A stretch of 64,000 bases of DNA from Geitlerinema sp. PCC 7407 (lineage in GTDB: Bacteria > Cyanobacteriota > Cyanobacteriia > PCC-7407). Below the pieces are notes generated by a model that was given only the letters and a program-made list of their open reading frames with translations, was not told where the DNA came from and made no database searches. Shown one piece after another: positions 46,049-54,129 of this stretch (position 1 is the stretch's first letter; each line of letters begins with the position of its first letter). Location: contig NC_019703.1 in assembly GCF_000317045.1 (NCBI RefSeq), positions 1,414,501 through 1,478,500 of the forward strand, in the 5' to 3' direction. Made by a program: the position numbers and the translations under genes.

Positions 46049-46084
46049 TTGACAAAAAATCATCCTAACCGTAACAATGTATAC
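46049..46084 (+). promoter_or_regulatory. Promoter with overlapping perfect NtcA box
   Basis: TTGACA at 46049-46054 is a perfect -35. At standard spacing the -10 falls at about 46072-46078 (TAACAAT). GTAACAATGTATAC at 46071-46084 is an exact GTA-N8-TAC NtcA site and covers the -10, which suggests repression by NtcA, as known for the gif genes. The predicted transcript starts just before the riboswitch. Confidence 0.7.
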
Positions 46085-46089
46085 AGAAA

Positions 46090-46182
46090 CAAATCGTTCA
46101 TCCCTTTAGAGAAAATCCGTAAACCTAAGTCAGTTTCTCCGTAAGGGACGGAAGTAGGGAATTACCCCGAAGGAACGCGCCT
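46090..46182 (+). ncRNA. Glutamine riboswitch (glnA RNA motif)
   Basis: The conserved parts of the glnA glutamine aptamer are present in order: CGTTCATCC at the 5' side, a GAGAAA.../...TTTCTC arm, GGACGGAAGTAGG, and CCGAAGGAACGCGCC at the 3' side. P1 pairs CGTTC (46095-46099) with GAACG (46173-46177). It lies 39 nt before the DUF4278 start, and a CACCTC segment (46191-46196) could pair with the Shine-Dalgarno GGAGG at 46209-46213, suggesting control of translation. In other cyanobacteria this aptamer turns on gene expression when glutamine is high. Confidence 0.87.
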
Positions 46183-46220
46183 CTATCAACCACCTCAAAA
46201 CCAACGATTGGAGGCGATAC

Positions 46221-46673
46221 ATGAAACTCACTTACCGTGGCACCAGCTACGAATACACCCCCCCCGAAGTTTCCTTCGAAAACAGCGAAATCGTCGGCAC
46301 CGGCAAATATCGCGGCCTAGACTGGCGTTTCCGCAACCCCAAAAAAGCAATGGTGATGCCAGCGACCCTTGAGCTGCGCTATCGCGGCGTCGCCTACCGC
46401 CCCGGCGAAGCAGCCCAAGCACCTGTCGCTGAGCCCGCTGTAGCGCCCACCGCAGCACCCGCGCCCGCTCTGGCTACGGCTGTTGATCGGTCTCGCGCCC
46501 TGATGATGAAGCAGCAGCGCCAAATCAAGAACCGCCAACAGGCCCTCTTGAGCCGCTCTGCGAATGAAGTTGGCCTCAGCGAAAGCATCTCGAACTACTG
46601 GAACCGGATTCAGGGCAAAGTGCATCCCACTTTCCGGGCAATGTACGGCCGCAGCGCTGCTTCTCTGAGCTAG
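46221..46673 (+). CDS. DUF4278 protein under glutamine-riboswitch and probable NtcA control
   Basis: A 150-residue protein. The N-terminal DUF4278 domain (MKLTYRGTSYEYTPPEVSFE ... GKYRGLDWRFRNPKK ... LELRYRGVAYRPG) is followed by an Ala/Pro linker and a basic helix (ALMMKQQRQIKNRQQALLSR). DUF4278 is the domain of the Synechocystis PII-interacting regulator PirA, so a role in nitrogen homeostasis is plausible, but this protein is longer and the helix is extra. Translation starts at ATG 46221 with GGAGG 7 nt upstream. The leader carries a promoter overlapped by an NtcA site and a glutamine riboswitch; a clean terminator follows, making a complete monocistronic unit. Confidence 0.9.
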   Translation: MKLTYRGTSYEYTPPEVSFENSEIVGTGKYRGLDWRFRNPKKAMVMPATLELRYRGVAYRPGEAAQAPVAEPAVAPTAAPAPALATAVDRSRALMMKQQRQIKNRQQALLSRSANEVGLSESISNYWNRIQGKVHPTFRAMYGRSAASLS

Positions 46674-46725
46674 TGCTCGGCAGTCTGCCAACGCTGACTG
46701 GTCCAAATAACCGTTGACGTTTTCC

Positions 46726-46754
46726 GCGCCTCTGAGTCCTCAGAGGCGCTTTTG
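46726..46754 (+). terminator. Rho-independent terminator of the DUF4278 gene
   Basis: Perfect 10-bp stem GCGCCTCTGA / TCAGAGGCGC with a 4-nt loop (46726-46749), followed by TTTTGCT. Confidence 0.88.
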
Positions 46755-46798
46755 CTAGCAAGCAAAAAACAACCTGGAAACTCCAAGCTCGAAAGCAA

Positions 46799-46830
46799 AA
46801 AGGGGACTGATGCACGCATCAGTCCCCTTT
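46799..46830 (-). terminator. Rho-independent terminator of the rsbU/rsbW-like operon
   Basis: Perfect 15-bp stem (46799-46813 with 46816-46830). Read on the reverse strand it ends in a TTTTT run. It closes the reverse-strand operon, and the stop codon of the small frame at 46819 lies in its first arm. Confidence 0.85.
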
Positions 46831-47004
46831 GACGTTGAGAATCGGGAGGTTAACGCGGCCCCAGTCAACTTGGCTTGGGCCACGGGTAAGGAACGTGCCT
46901 CTTTCGTTGTGGCGTCGCCAAGCGCTACCGCGGGCGGAAGTATGCGGCAACTTGGGGCGAAGAAGCGACAGAAACCCCATGCCTCTTAGGCTGGGGTCGT
47001 TCAT
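46819..47004 (-). CDS. Possible small protein at the end of the partner-switch operon
   Basis: A 61-residue basic frame (NDPSLRGMGFLSLLRPKLPH ... RRHNERGTFLTRGPSQVDWG). Its ATG is 6 nt after the TGA of the ATPase gene and its TGA is inside the operon terminator, so it fits exactly between the two. Codon use resembles neighbouring genes. No Shine-Dalgarno sequence is visible, so it would depend on translational coupling. No family recognised; it may instead be a 3' UTR. Confidence 0.42.
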   Translation of the reverse strand: MNDPSLRGMGFLSLLRPKLPHTSARGSAWRRHNERGTFLTRGPSQVDWGRVNLPILNVKGD

Positions 47005-47010
47005 TTGGAG

Positions 47011-47472
47011 TCAATTGCTGGCAGGAGAGGCCGATGGAGCCTGGGCTGCCTTGGAGTCATCTGGCAAACTGGCCTCTAGTTTGAGACAGTTGAGGCCGTT
47101 GACCTGGAGACGATACTCGACGCGATCCATGAGGCGGTTCATGATGAGCCAGCCGTAGCCGCCTTCTTGCTTGTCTCCGGGCTCTGGAGGCAAGTAGGTT
47201 GATAGGTCAAACCCTTTACCGTGATCCCAAATCTCCAGCGCGATGTCTCGATCTTTGAGCTCTAGGCGCAGCAAGACAGGAAGATTGGGTTTATCACGAT
47301 GGGCGTGGCGAACCACGTTGGAATAGGCTTCTACCAGGGCTAAACGAAGTCGATTAGACTGCCGAGGCCAGTCCACGTGGTCACCCAGTTCGAGTTCCAA
47401 AGCTCCTAACAGCCAGTTCTCGACGATTGACAAAAACTTGAGATCACTCGGGATGTGTAGCTCAGTCCTCAT
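47011..47472 (-). CDS. Anti-sigma regulatory factor-type ATP-binding protein (RsbW/SpoIIAB-like)
   Basis: A 153-residue GHKL-fold serine kinase-like protein. The N-box LVEAYSNVVRHAH has the catalytic Glu and Asn, the G1 box is EIWDHGKGFD and the G2 box GGYGWLIMNRLMD. In partner switching such proteins bind a sigma factor or an anti-anti-sigma (STAS) protein and phosphorylate the latter. Its stop is 6 nt before the small downstream frame and its ATG (47472) is 4 nt after the stop of the PP2C phosphatase gene, so the two are certainly one operon. No STAS protein or sigma factor is adjacent. The frame extends to 47511 but without conservation. Confidence 0.88.
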   Translation of the reverse strand: MRTELHIPSDLKFLSIVENWLLGALELELGDHVDWPRQSNRLRLALVEAYSNVVRHAHRDKPNLPVLLRLELKDRDIALEIWDHGKGFDLSTYLPPEPGDKQEGGYGWLIMNRLMDRVEYRLQVNGLNCLKLEASLPDDSKAAQAPSASPASN

Positions 47473-47476
47473 CGAC

Positions 47477-49153
47477 TTATAAAACCTCCAGCGAAAGAAT
47501 GGTCTGGTCATCCTCTTGGATTTGGTTGTGCTCTCGAATCCGAGATAGCAGGTGGTTCAGCTCAAAGGGACTCTCTTCTTGGGTTAGGAGGTGCCAGAGT
47601 CCAGCCTGCTGCAGCATGGTGCCGTGGGGCTGGTTGCTACGTCCGTTGCTATTGTTCACGGTAACTTCCGTGATGCCATCACTGATTAGCAAAAGAATCT
47701 CTCCTTGACTGAGAACAAGGCTGCCGGAGGGTGCCTTCCAAAGGGGCAAAATTCCAAGGGGGACACCCCGAACCTTAAGGTAGTTTGGCTCGACTGTGAT
47801 TTCGCCGGCACTCCGTTGTTGGATGACGGTCTTGTGAGACCAGACCATGGGATAGATGTGGCCAGCGTTGGCGTACACCAGCTGCCGAGTTTCGGGGGTG
47901 TAGCGTGCCAGCACCATGGTGATAAAGCAGTTGTTGCTCACCAGATCCTCGGAGAGGATGCTGTTGAGGTTTTGCATGACAAGGTCTGGCTCGGGCGAGA
48001 TTTCTTGGGCGAGTTCTCGCCGCATGACGGAGATGCTGCTGGCCATAAAGAGGGCGGCCGGGACGCCTTTGCCGGAGACGTCGCCGACGGCTAGCCAGAT
48101 GTCGCCTTGGGGATGGATATAGACTTCGAAGAAGTCGCCGCCGACTTCGCGGGCGGGGTAGCAGGAGGCTTGGATGTTGACGCTGTCGAGGTCGGGCCAG
48201 CTTTGGCGCAGAAGGTTGCTCTGAATTTGGCGGGCGACGGCGAGCTCGGCTCGCATTTGCTGGGTTTGTTCTTGGGTCCGGCGGTAGAGGATGGCTTGGG
48301 AGATGGCGAGGGCGGCTTGGCCGGCGACTTCTTCGAGGAGCTGAAGGTCTTCGTCGGACCAGACGCGATCGCCTTGATGACCGAGAACCAGAACGGCGAG
48401 CAGGGCCTGCTGGTAGATCAGGGGGACGGCGAGCTGGTCCTGGGTGCTGGTTTCGGTTTGGGTAAAGCGGTGGGTGGTTTGGGTTTCGAGAACTTTTTGG
48501 GCGATCGCCCCTGGCTCGCGGCCAGGAGGGGGATCGGCGGACTCGGGGGGCTGACTGGGGAAGCTGTAGGTGGGCGAGACAAAGTGATCGTCTTCGACGG
48601 GGTAGAGGATGCCTTGCTCGGCTTCGAAGATCCGCCCGAGGGTCTCGACGATGGTTTGCAGCATGTTGTGGTAGTCGAGGGACTCCCGGATGGCCGTGTT
48701 GACGGCGTTGAAGATGGATTCTCGCCGCAGCGATCGCCGCAGTTCGTCGGTGCGCTGCTTGATCACCTGATAGGTCTCGGCGGCTTGCTGCACCGTCATC
48801 TTGAGCTGGTCGGAGTCCCAAGGCTTGGTGATGTACTTGAAGACTTTGCCGGAGTTGATGGCTTCGACGAGGTCTTCGACGTCGGTGTAGCCTGTCAGCA
48901 CGATGCGGATGGTGTCGGGATACTGGGCAACGGTTTTGCTGAGTAGCTCGGTGCCGTTCATTCCGGGCATGCGCTGGTCGGAGATGATGATGGCCATTTC
49001 ACCAACTTCGTCGAGGACTTGCAGCGCCTCGACGCCGCTGCTGGCTTTATAGACCTGAAACTCTCGGCGAAAGGTTCGGTACAGCAGATCCAGGTTGTGC
49101 AGCTCATCATCTACGACCATTAATCTGAGCTTGCTCCTGTCTTCCCGGCTCAT
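47477..49153 (-). CDS. Response regulator - GAF - PP2C (SpoIIE/RsbU) serine phosphatase
   Basis: A 558-residue signalling protein. An N-terminal receiver domain (LRLMVVDDELHNLDLLYRTF; phospho-acceptor Asp in IIISDQRMPGMNGTEL, about residue 59; Lys in YITKPWDSDQL) is followed by a GAF domain (about 150-300) and a C-terminal SpoIIE-type PP2C with metal-binding GGDFFEVY, GDVSGKGVPAALFMA and LLISDGITEV. Phosphorylation of the receiver by an unidentified kinase would control dephosphorylation of a STAS partner. I chose the ATG at 49153 (SREDRSKLRL), with GGAG 8 nt upstream; an ATG at 49219 adds 22 unconserved residues. It is coupled to the downstream RsbW-like gene by a 4-nt gap. Confidence 0.93.
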   Translation of the reverse strand: MSREDRSKLRLMVVDDELHNLDLLYRTFRREFQVYKASSGVEALQVLDEVGEMAIIISDQRMPGMNGTELLSKTVAQYPDTIRIVLTGYTDVEDLVEAINSGKVFKYITKPWDSDQLKMTVQQAAETYQVIKQRTDELRRSLRRESIFNAVNTAIRESLDYHNMLQTIVETLGRIFEAEQGILYPVEDDHFVSPTYSFPSQPPESADPPPGREPGAIAQKVLETQTTHRFTQTETSTQDQLAVPLIYQQALLAVLVLGHQGDRVWSDEDLQLLEEVAGQAALAISQAILYRRTQEQTQQMRAELAVARQIQSNLLRQSWPDLDSVNIQASCYPAREVGGDFFEVYIHPQGDIWLAVGDVSGKGVPAALFMASSISVMRRELAQEISPEPDLVMQNLNSILSEDLVSNNCFITMVLARYTPETRQLVYANAGHIYPMVWSHKTVIQQRSAGEITVEPNYLKVRGVPLGILPLWKAPSGSLVLSQGEILLLISDGITEVTVNNSNGRSNQPHGTMLQQAGLWHLLTQEESPFELNHLLSRIREHNQIQEDDQTILSLEVL

Positions 49154-49417
49154 GCGATGCTCCAGTGTGAGGTGAATAGCTTGCGTGGTGGTGTCTAACA
49201 GCAAAGACGCGATCGCCATTGTCTAGGATAGGTCTCTGTTGAGCCACTTTGGAAAGCATCCGGAGCGATGGGGCGATCGCCAAGGAAACTCTTCACCGAG
49301 TCAAGCGTATTGCTAAAACAATCAGGTTGCTGCTCCATAAAGTACCCAATTTCAGGCAGTTTGTAACAGCATTGCAATGCCTTGAGTCGAAAGGTCTAGT
49401 GCTTGGAGGCGATCGCC

Positions 49418-51571
49418 CTAGGATACGCTGCGAGTGTGCTCTTCGATCAGGGAAATATCGTCGGCGCTGAGGCCGTAGAGCTGATAGACCAGGGTGTCGA
49501 TGGCTGAGCGGACGGAGCTGTCGGCGATCGCCAAACCTGCCAAAGACTGGCCGACCTGGCGAATCACGGCCTGCTGGAGGGCGCGATCGCCCGCCCGACT
49601 GAGTCCTGGGACGGGCAGGGTGCGCAGCTGGGGCGGCCCTAGGCGCAGATAGCCGCCCCGCAGACCGCTGCTGCCGTAGACCTGCTGGACATAAAAGTTC
49701 ATAAGCTTGCTGTTGAGCAGGGCCAGGCCATAGCGGAGGTCTTCGCGGGGAAGCACGATGGTGGTGGACTTGCCCGCCAGGATGTCGCCCTGAAAATCGG
49801 CTACGCATTCGAGGGCCCGGGTCATGCTGGCAACAACTAACTTCGGGGTGCAGGCCTGCTGACGGCGCTTGGGCGGCAGCAGGGCCACCCGGGACTGGGC
49901 GATGCCGGGATGGGTATAGGTTTGGCCGAGGTAGCGCAGGGGCTTTTCGCCCCAGCAGCAGCGGTAAGGATCAATGGTGCCGCTATTGATGACGCGCAGA
50001 TCGCCGGACTGGGGCGTCGGAATTTCCTGAAGGAGCGGCTGGAGCTGATAGGCCTCGGCGACGGTGGCGGCCCCCCAGATTTGGGCGATCGCCTGGAGGG
50101 GGGCGCTGCTGGCTTGCAGCCGCTCCGCTAGGGCCAGGGCCGACTGCTGAATGCCCACCAGCCAGGGCCGCTGGGGATTGCCGAAACAGGCCTGATAGTC
50201 GAGGGTTTGGCGAACGAGGCGGGGCGATCCGGTGGGCGATCGCTCGAGGCGCTCGTACTGGACGCTGTGGGCGGCGGCGGGGGAAATTTTCTGCGCCACA
50301 TACACCCACGGATAAATCGAAACCGAAAAGGGCGAAGCGTGGGCGTAGTCCCGCAGCACCAAAAGGCGGTTTTGCTGGGTCAGCAATTGACGGGCTGAGG
50401 CGGCGTACTCCGCAGAACCCAGCTTGTTGGGAACGATCAGGCTGGTGATGCCGCCTGTTCGACACAGGTTGAGCCCCTGCTCCAGAAAGATGCAGAACAA
50501 GTCCCAGTTGCCGGTGGCCGTTTGATAATGCTGGGTACAGTACTGCCGCCAGGTGGGCTGGTGGAGGCTCAGGTGCTCAGCGCCCAGAAAGGGCGGATTG
50601 CCCAGCACCACCTCGAATCCGCCGCTGGCGATCGCCTCCTGATAGGCTTGCTGCCACGAAAAATCCGGAAAACTCGGCCAGGACGGGCTGGTGTCGGCAG
50701 GATGCCGCAGGGCGTTGCCCCAGTGAATTTGCTGCTCCGCCTGCTGCCACAGGGGCCACCAGTCCCGCAACCCGCGATCGCCCGTTGCCGCGATCGCCTC
50801 CAGAATGAGCGCCAGACGGGTCGTTTCGACAGCGCCCGGATCGAGATCGACGCCGTGGAGCGCTTGCAGATAGGCCAGGGGATCGGCGGGGGGAAAAGGC
50901 TTGGCAAAGCGCGATCGCAGATGGCGATAGGCCGCCAGCAGCAGCGACCCCGCGCCGCAGGCGGGATCGAGAACCCGCGGCAAAACCGAGTCTGTAGCGC
51001 TCTGGACTGCATTGATGGCGGCGGCTGCCATGTAGTCTGCGGTTTCTCGGGGCGTGTAAAAAGCCCCCCGAAGCTGGCGATCGCCGTGGGTGGCGCGCAG
51101 CTGCCCGCGCACCCGATCGCCCTCTCGCACCAGGCAATAGCGCAAACTCGCCTCGTAAACCCAGCCCAGCCACTCAGCCGAGGCTTCTGGCGAAGGAAGA
51201 TTGCTCACTGGCACCGTTTGTAGCCAGGCAGAGAGCGATCGCTCGTCGAAAAAGGGGTCAAACTGCTCTGGGATCGGCAGTCCCTCCGTCAGCCAAGGTC
51301 TCAGCCGATCGGGCGCAGTCTCCCAGCCCTGCCGATAGGCCAAGGCCAAAAACAGCCGTCGCTGAATCCAGCGGGTCACGCCTTGACGCAGCTGCGCTTC
51401 CGAGAGCTCCGGCGCGATCGCAAGCCACGCTTGGGCCACTTCTTCGCGCCAGTGGCCCAGTCTCCGAAGGAAGCTGCGGGAAAGTTGGGTTGACACGGGC
51501 TCTGCCCCGAAACTTCGAGCGATCGCCCGCCCCCAAAACGGGCCGTGGCGGTATCCCCAGTGTGCCAGCAA
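49418..51571 (-). CDS. Eco57I-type N6-adenine DNA methylase, solitary
   Basis: A 717-residue gamma-class methyltransferase. Motif X FYTPRETADYM (about 171-181), SAM-binding motif I RVLDPACGAGSLL (about 199-211), acidic motif II GVDLDPGAVE and catalytic motif IV VVLGNPPF (about 321-328) are in order, with a TaqI/Eco57I-like C-terminal part (about 330-717) that probably recognises DNA. The N-terminal 165 residues are helical, and I see no PD-(D/E)xK nuclease signature, which type IIG fusions carry there. The TTG start at 51571 has no Shine-Dalgarno sequence, and protein-like sequence (QATDKEKLAADPGRPQK) continues in frame upstream without a start codon, so the N-terminus may be truncated. No restriction gene is adjacent. 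Confidence 0.85.
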   Translation of the reverse strand: MLAHWGYRHGPFWGRAIARSFGAEPVSTQLSRSFLRRLGHWREEVAQAWLAIAPELSEAQLRQGVTRWIQRRLFLALAYRQGWETAPDRLRPWLTEGLPIPEQFDPFFDERSLSAWLQTVPVSNLPSPEASAEWLGWVYEASLRYCLVREGDRVRGQLRATHGDRQLRGAFYTPRETADYMAAAAINAVQSATDSVLPRVLDPACGAGSLLLAAYRHLRSRFAKPFPPADPLAYLQALHGVDLDPGAVETTRLALILEAIAATGDRGLRDWWPLWQQAEQQIHWGNALRHPADTSPSWPSFPDFSWQQAYQEAIASGGFEVVLGNPPFLGAEHLSLHQPTWRQYCTQHYQTATGNWDLFCIFLEQGLNLCRTGGITSLIVPNKLGSAEYAASARQLLTQQNRLLVLRDYAHASPFSVSIYPWVYVAQKISPAAAHSVQYERLERSPTGSPRLVRQTLDYQACFGNPQRPWLVGIQQSALALAERLQASSAPLQAIAQIWGAATVAEAYQLQPLLQEIPTPQSGDLRVINSGTIDPYRCCWGEKPLRYLGQTYTHPGIAQSRVALLPPKRRQQACTPKLVVASMTRALECVADFQGDILAGKSTTIVLPREDLRYGLALLNSKLMNFYVQQVYGSSGLRGGYLRLGPPQLRTLPVPGLSRAGDRALQQAVIRQVGQSLAGLAIADSSVRSAIDTLVYQLYGLSADDISLIEEHTRSVS

Positions 51572-51662
51572 TTTTTGGGGACGCCCAGGATCGGCAGCAA
51601 GTTTTTCTTTGTCAGTAGCTTGATCGGTAGCCTGTACCGACCAGGTCTAAGCCTCCCTAGGG

Positions 51663-51690
51663 CTTTCGGGGAACCGCAGCTCCCCGAAAG
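51663..51690. terminator. Hairpin downstream of the exoprotein gene
   Basis: Perfect 10-bp stem CTTTCGGGGA / TCCCCGAAAG with an 8-nt loop, flanked by CCTAG on both sides. It lies 19 bp past the stop of the reverse-strand gene. No T-run, so its role as terminator is probable rather than certain. Confidence 0.65.
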
Positions 51691-51708
51691 ATCCTAGAGG
51701 GCGATCGC

Positions 51709-54129
51709 CTACAGGGTGGACCAGGTGGCCAAGAAGGCATCCTGACCGCCAAGCGCAGACGGATTAGGCGCGCTGGCGGTGGTGATCACGGCGCCCGTTT
51801 TCACAGTGCCAAAGGCGGCGGCGCGGCCATAGCCCACCGCAAAGCCGTTGACCGTGCCGCTCGCGCCGCTTTCATTGAACGTGTTCCAGTATCGACGCGT
51901 GCTGAAGTCTGCCGAGACCGACAGCACGGCGGGTTCATTGGCGCTGTAGCTGCCCACCGTTTGGCCTGCGATGGCGGTGCTGTCTCGGTTGGCGATCGTG
52001 GCATAGGCGTAGCCGCCAATGTAGACGTTGCCCGCCGTATCCGCCGTGATGGAGTCACCCCCAAAACTGTTCCCTTCGCCGCTGCCTTTGCGGGTCAGAG
52101 CAAACTGGCTTTTCACCACCGCTCCGCTCAGGGGATCGAGGCGAGCGTAATAGATCATCGTGATCGCCCCCGGGAGGTTGTAGGGCGTGTTGTAGGCGTC
52201 GGTTTGGATCAGCTGGCCACTGCCCAGGGCGCTGGTGCTAGAGCCGTTCCAGGTGAACACGCTATTGCCGCCGTCGGTGCGGCCCAAGAAGTACAGCCCG
52301 CCGTCTTGGCCAATGCTGATGCGCACGCCGCGCGAATCCGCTGCTTTGCCACCGTTGAGGGCGGTGGTAGCGCCGTAGTCCCACTGGTTCCAGAGGGGCT
52401 TGAGGGACGCATCAAAGGCGGTGACAAAGGGAACCTGAAGGTCGGCGGACTTCTGGGTGTAGCCGGTGGCGTAGACCTGGGTGCCGTTCAGGCTGATGGC
52501 GATGTCAGCGATGTCGGTGCGCGAAGCGAGGGTGGTTTGGGCGATCGCCTGTCCCGCCGCGCTCCACAGCGTAATGGTGCGATCGCTCAGGGTTGCGAAG
52601 TTGCCGTTGTTGGCCACTGCCACCCGATCCACGGCCCCGATGGCGAGCGATCGCACCAAGGTATTGGCCCGATCGTCGTAGATTTTCACCCCCAAGCTCC
52701 CCGCCGCCACGATTTGGCCATTGCTGCGGTTGAGGTCCATATCATTCATCGTGCCGCCCAGAGGCACCGTCGCCAGCACCTGCTGACCACTCAGGGACAG
52801 GCGCTGTAGCTGAGCGACCCCATTAAAATTCCCCGCCACAATGATTTCGCGGTTGGGCGAGATCTCCACGGCGCTGGCGCTGTCGGTTCCCGCTGTGCCC
52901 AGATAGGTCGCCGTTGTCACTTCCAGATTGGTCAGGGCTCCGGTCGTCTCCGCCACCCCCGAAATCACCAGGTTATAGCCTGTGTTCTGGCCAGCCGCTG
53001 CTTGGGAGACCAGCACTTGATAGGCCCCTGCGCCTAGCCGCTGATTGATCCCCTCGGCCAGGCTGCCCGGCTGATCCGACGTGGCCACCACAGCGCCGCT
53101 GCCGTTGAGGATTTGCACCCGGGCATTGGCGCTGAGGCCATCGAGGACCAGGCTCACCTTGCTGGCGCTGGCCAGGGTGAACTGGTAGGCATCTTGGGGC
53201 GCGCTGTCTCCCACAGACTCGCGCAGAGTGCGAGTGCCGGCCAGAGCGCCCAAGCTGCTGGGCACGGGTGTGGGGCCGCTGATGGGCGGCACAACGGGCT
53301 CGACGGGAGCGGTCGTGCCGGGGTTGGTCAGGGGCGGCAGGGGCGATCGCCCTTCAAAGCGCCCAAACAGCAAGAAATGCTCCAGCGGACTCTCAAAGGC
53401 TTTCTGGCGAATGGCGGCCGCCACATCCGGATTGCGGGCGAGGTAGTAGGCATTGTCAAAAGCGGGTCCTGGGTCGCGGCCTTCTCGCGCCCCAAACAGC
53501 AGAAAATGCTGAAGACCATTTTGGAACGTCCCGCTCTGCACGGCGGCTGCCACATCGCCATTGGCTGCCAGGTAGCTCCCCTCATCAAAAAACTGCCGCA
53601 GCGTGCTTTCTGCGAACTGAGCTAGGGGCGGTGGAGGGGGCACGGCGGCAGCGCCGGTTTCCTGGGGCACGGGTGCCGCAACCAAGACCGGTGCTGGCTC
53701 TGGGGCTGTCGGGACCGTCACGCTAGTGCCCACTTCTCCCACCAAGCTGTCGAGCTGCCGCAGCAGCACCAAGTTTCGGTAGCTGCGATCGACCCATCCC
53801 CCCTCAAACACCTGCGACAGATTGGTGCCCTCCAGCTCAGGGGCTGGGCTGCGGCCCTCCTCCACCCCAAACAGGGCAAAGTGAGCAAAAGGACCTTCAA
53901 AACTGCCCATCTGGACGGCTTGGGCCACATCCGGATTGCGCAGCAGGTAGTAGGCGGCGTCAAAGCCTGCGCTGGGGTTGCGCCCTTCGCGGACCCCAAA
54001 GGCCAAAAAGTGCTGGTAGCCGCTTTGGAAAGCGCCGCTGCTCACGGCTGACTGCACATCGGGGTTTTGGGCCAGGTAGTAGGCTTCGTTGAAAAATGCT
54101 TGGGTAACGCCTAAGTCAGCAAGACTCAT
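51709..54129 (-). CDS. Large exoprotein-like protein: NPDV repeats, PPC domain, beta-propeller-like region
   Basis: An 806-residue acidic protein. Four copies of an about 40-residue repeat with consensus F(N/D)xxYYLxxNPDVxxAV..G.F.....HFxxFGxxEGRxP lie at about 12-52, 56-95, 179-220 and 224-263. A Pro/Val linker follows the first pair. A bacterial pre-peptidase C-terminal (PPC) beta-sandwich is at about 312-391 (DAYQFTLASASKVSLVLDGL ... GAYQVLVSQAA). The remaining about 400 residues are Gly/Ser/Thr-rich beta strands typical of a propeller, without Cys. There is no Sec signal peptide; such repeats are often seen in type I-secreted or surface proteins, so export by another route is likely. ATG at 54129 with GGAGG upstream. 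Confidence 0.82.
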   Translation of the reverse strand: MSLADLGVTQAFFNEAYYLAQNPDVQSAVSSGAFQSGYQHFLAFGVREGRNPSAGFDAAYYLLRNPDVAQAVQMGSFEGPFAHFALFGVEEGRSPAPELEGTNLSQVFEGGWVDRSYRNLVLLRQLDSLVGEVGTSVTVPTAPEPAPVLVAAPVPQETGAAAVPPPPPLAQFAESTLRQFFDEGSYLAANGDVAAAVQSGTFQNGLQHFLLFGAREGRDPGPAFDNAYYLARNPDVAAAIRQKAFESPLEHFLLFGRFEGRSPLPPLTNPGTTAPVEPVVPPISGPTPVPSSLGALAGTRTLRESVGDSAPQDAYQFTLASASKVSLVLDGLSANARVQILNGSGAVVATSDQPGSLAEGINQRLGAGAYQVLVSQAAAGQNTGYNLVISGVAETTGALTNLEVTTATYLGTAGTDSASAVEISPNREIIVAGNFNGVAQLQRLSLSGQQVLATVPLGGTMNDMDLNRSNGQIVAAGSLGVKIYDDRANTLVRSLAIGAVDRVAVANNGNFATLSDRTITLWSAAGQAIAQTTLASRTDIADIAISLNGTQVYATGYTQKSADLQVPFVTAFDASLKPLWNQWDYGATTALNGGKAADSRGVRISIGQDGGLYFLGRTDGGNSVFTWNGSSTSALGSGQLIQTDAYNTPYNLPGAITMIYYARLDPLSGAVVKSQFALTRKGSGEGNSFGGDSITADTAGNVYIGGYAYATIANRDSTAIAGQTVGSYSANEPAVLSVSADFSTRRYWNTFNESGASGTVNGFAVGYGRAAAFGTVKTGAVITTASAPNPSALGGQDAFLATWSTL

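Noticed and set aside
48107-48946. 279-residue forward-strand frame
   Set aside because: Antisense shadow of the PP2C phosphatase; Gly/Asp/Val repeats come from complementary codons.
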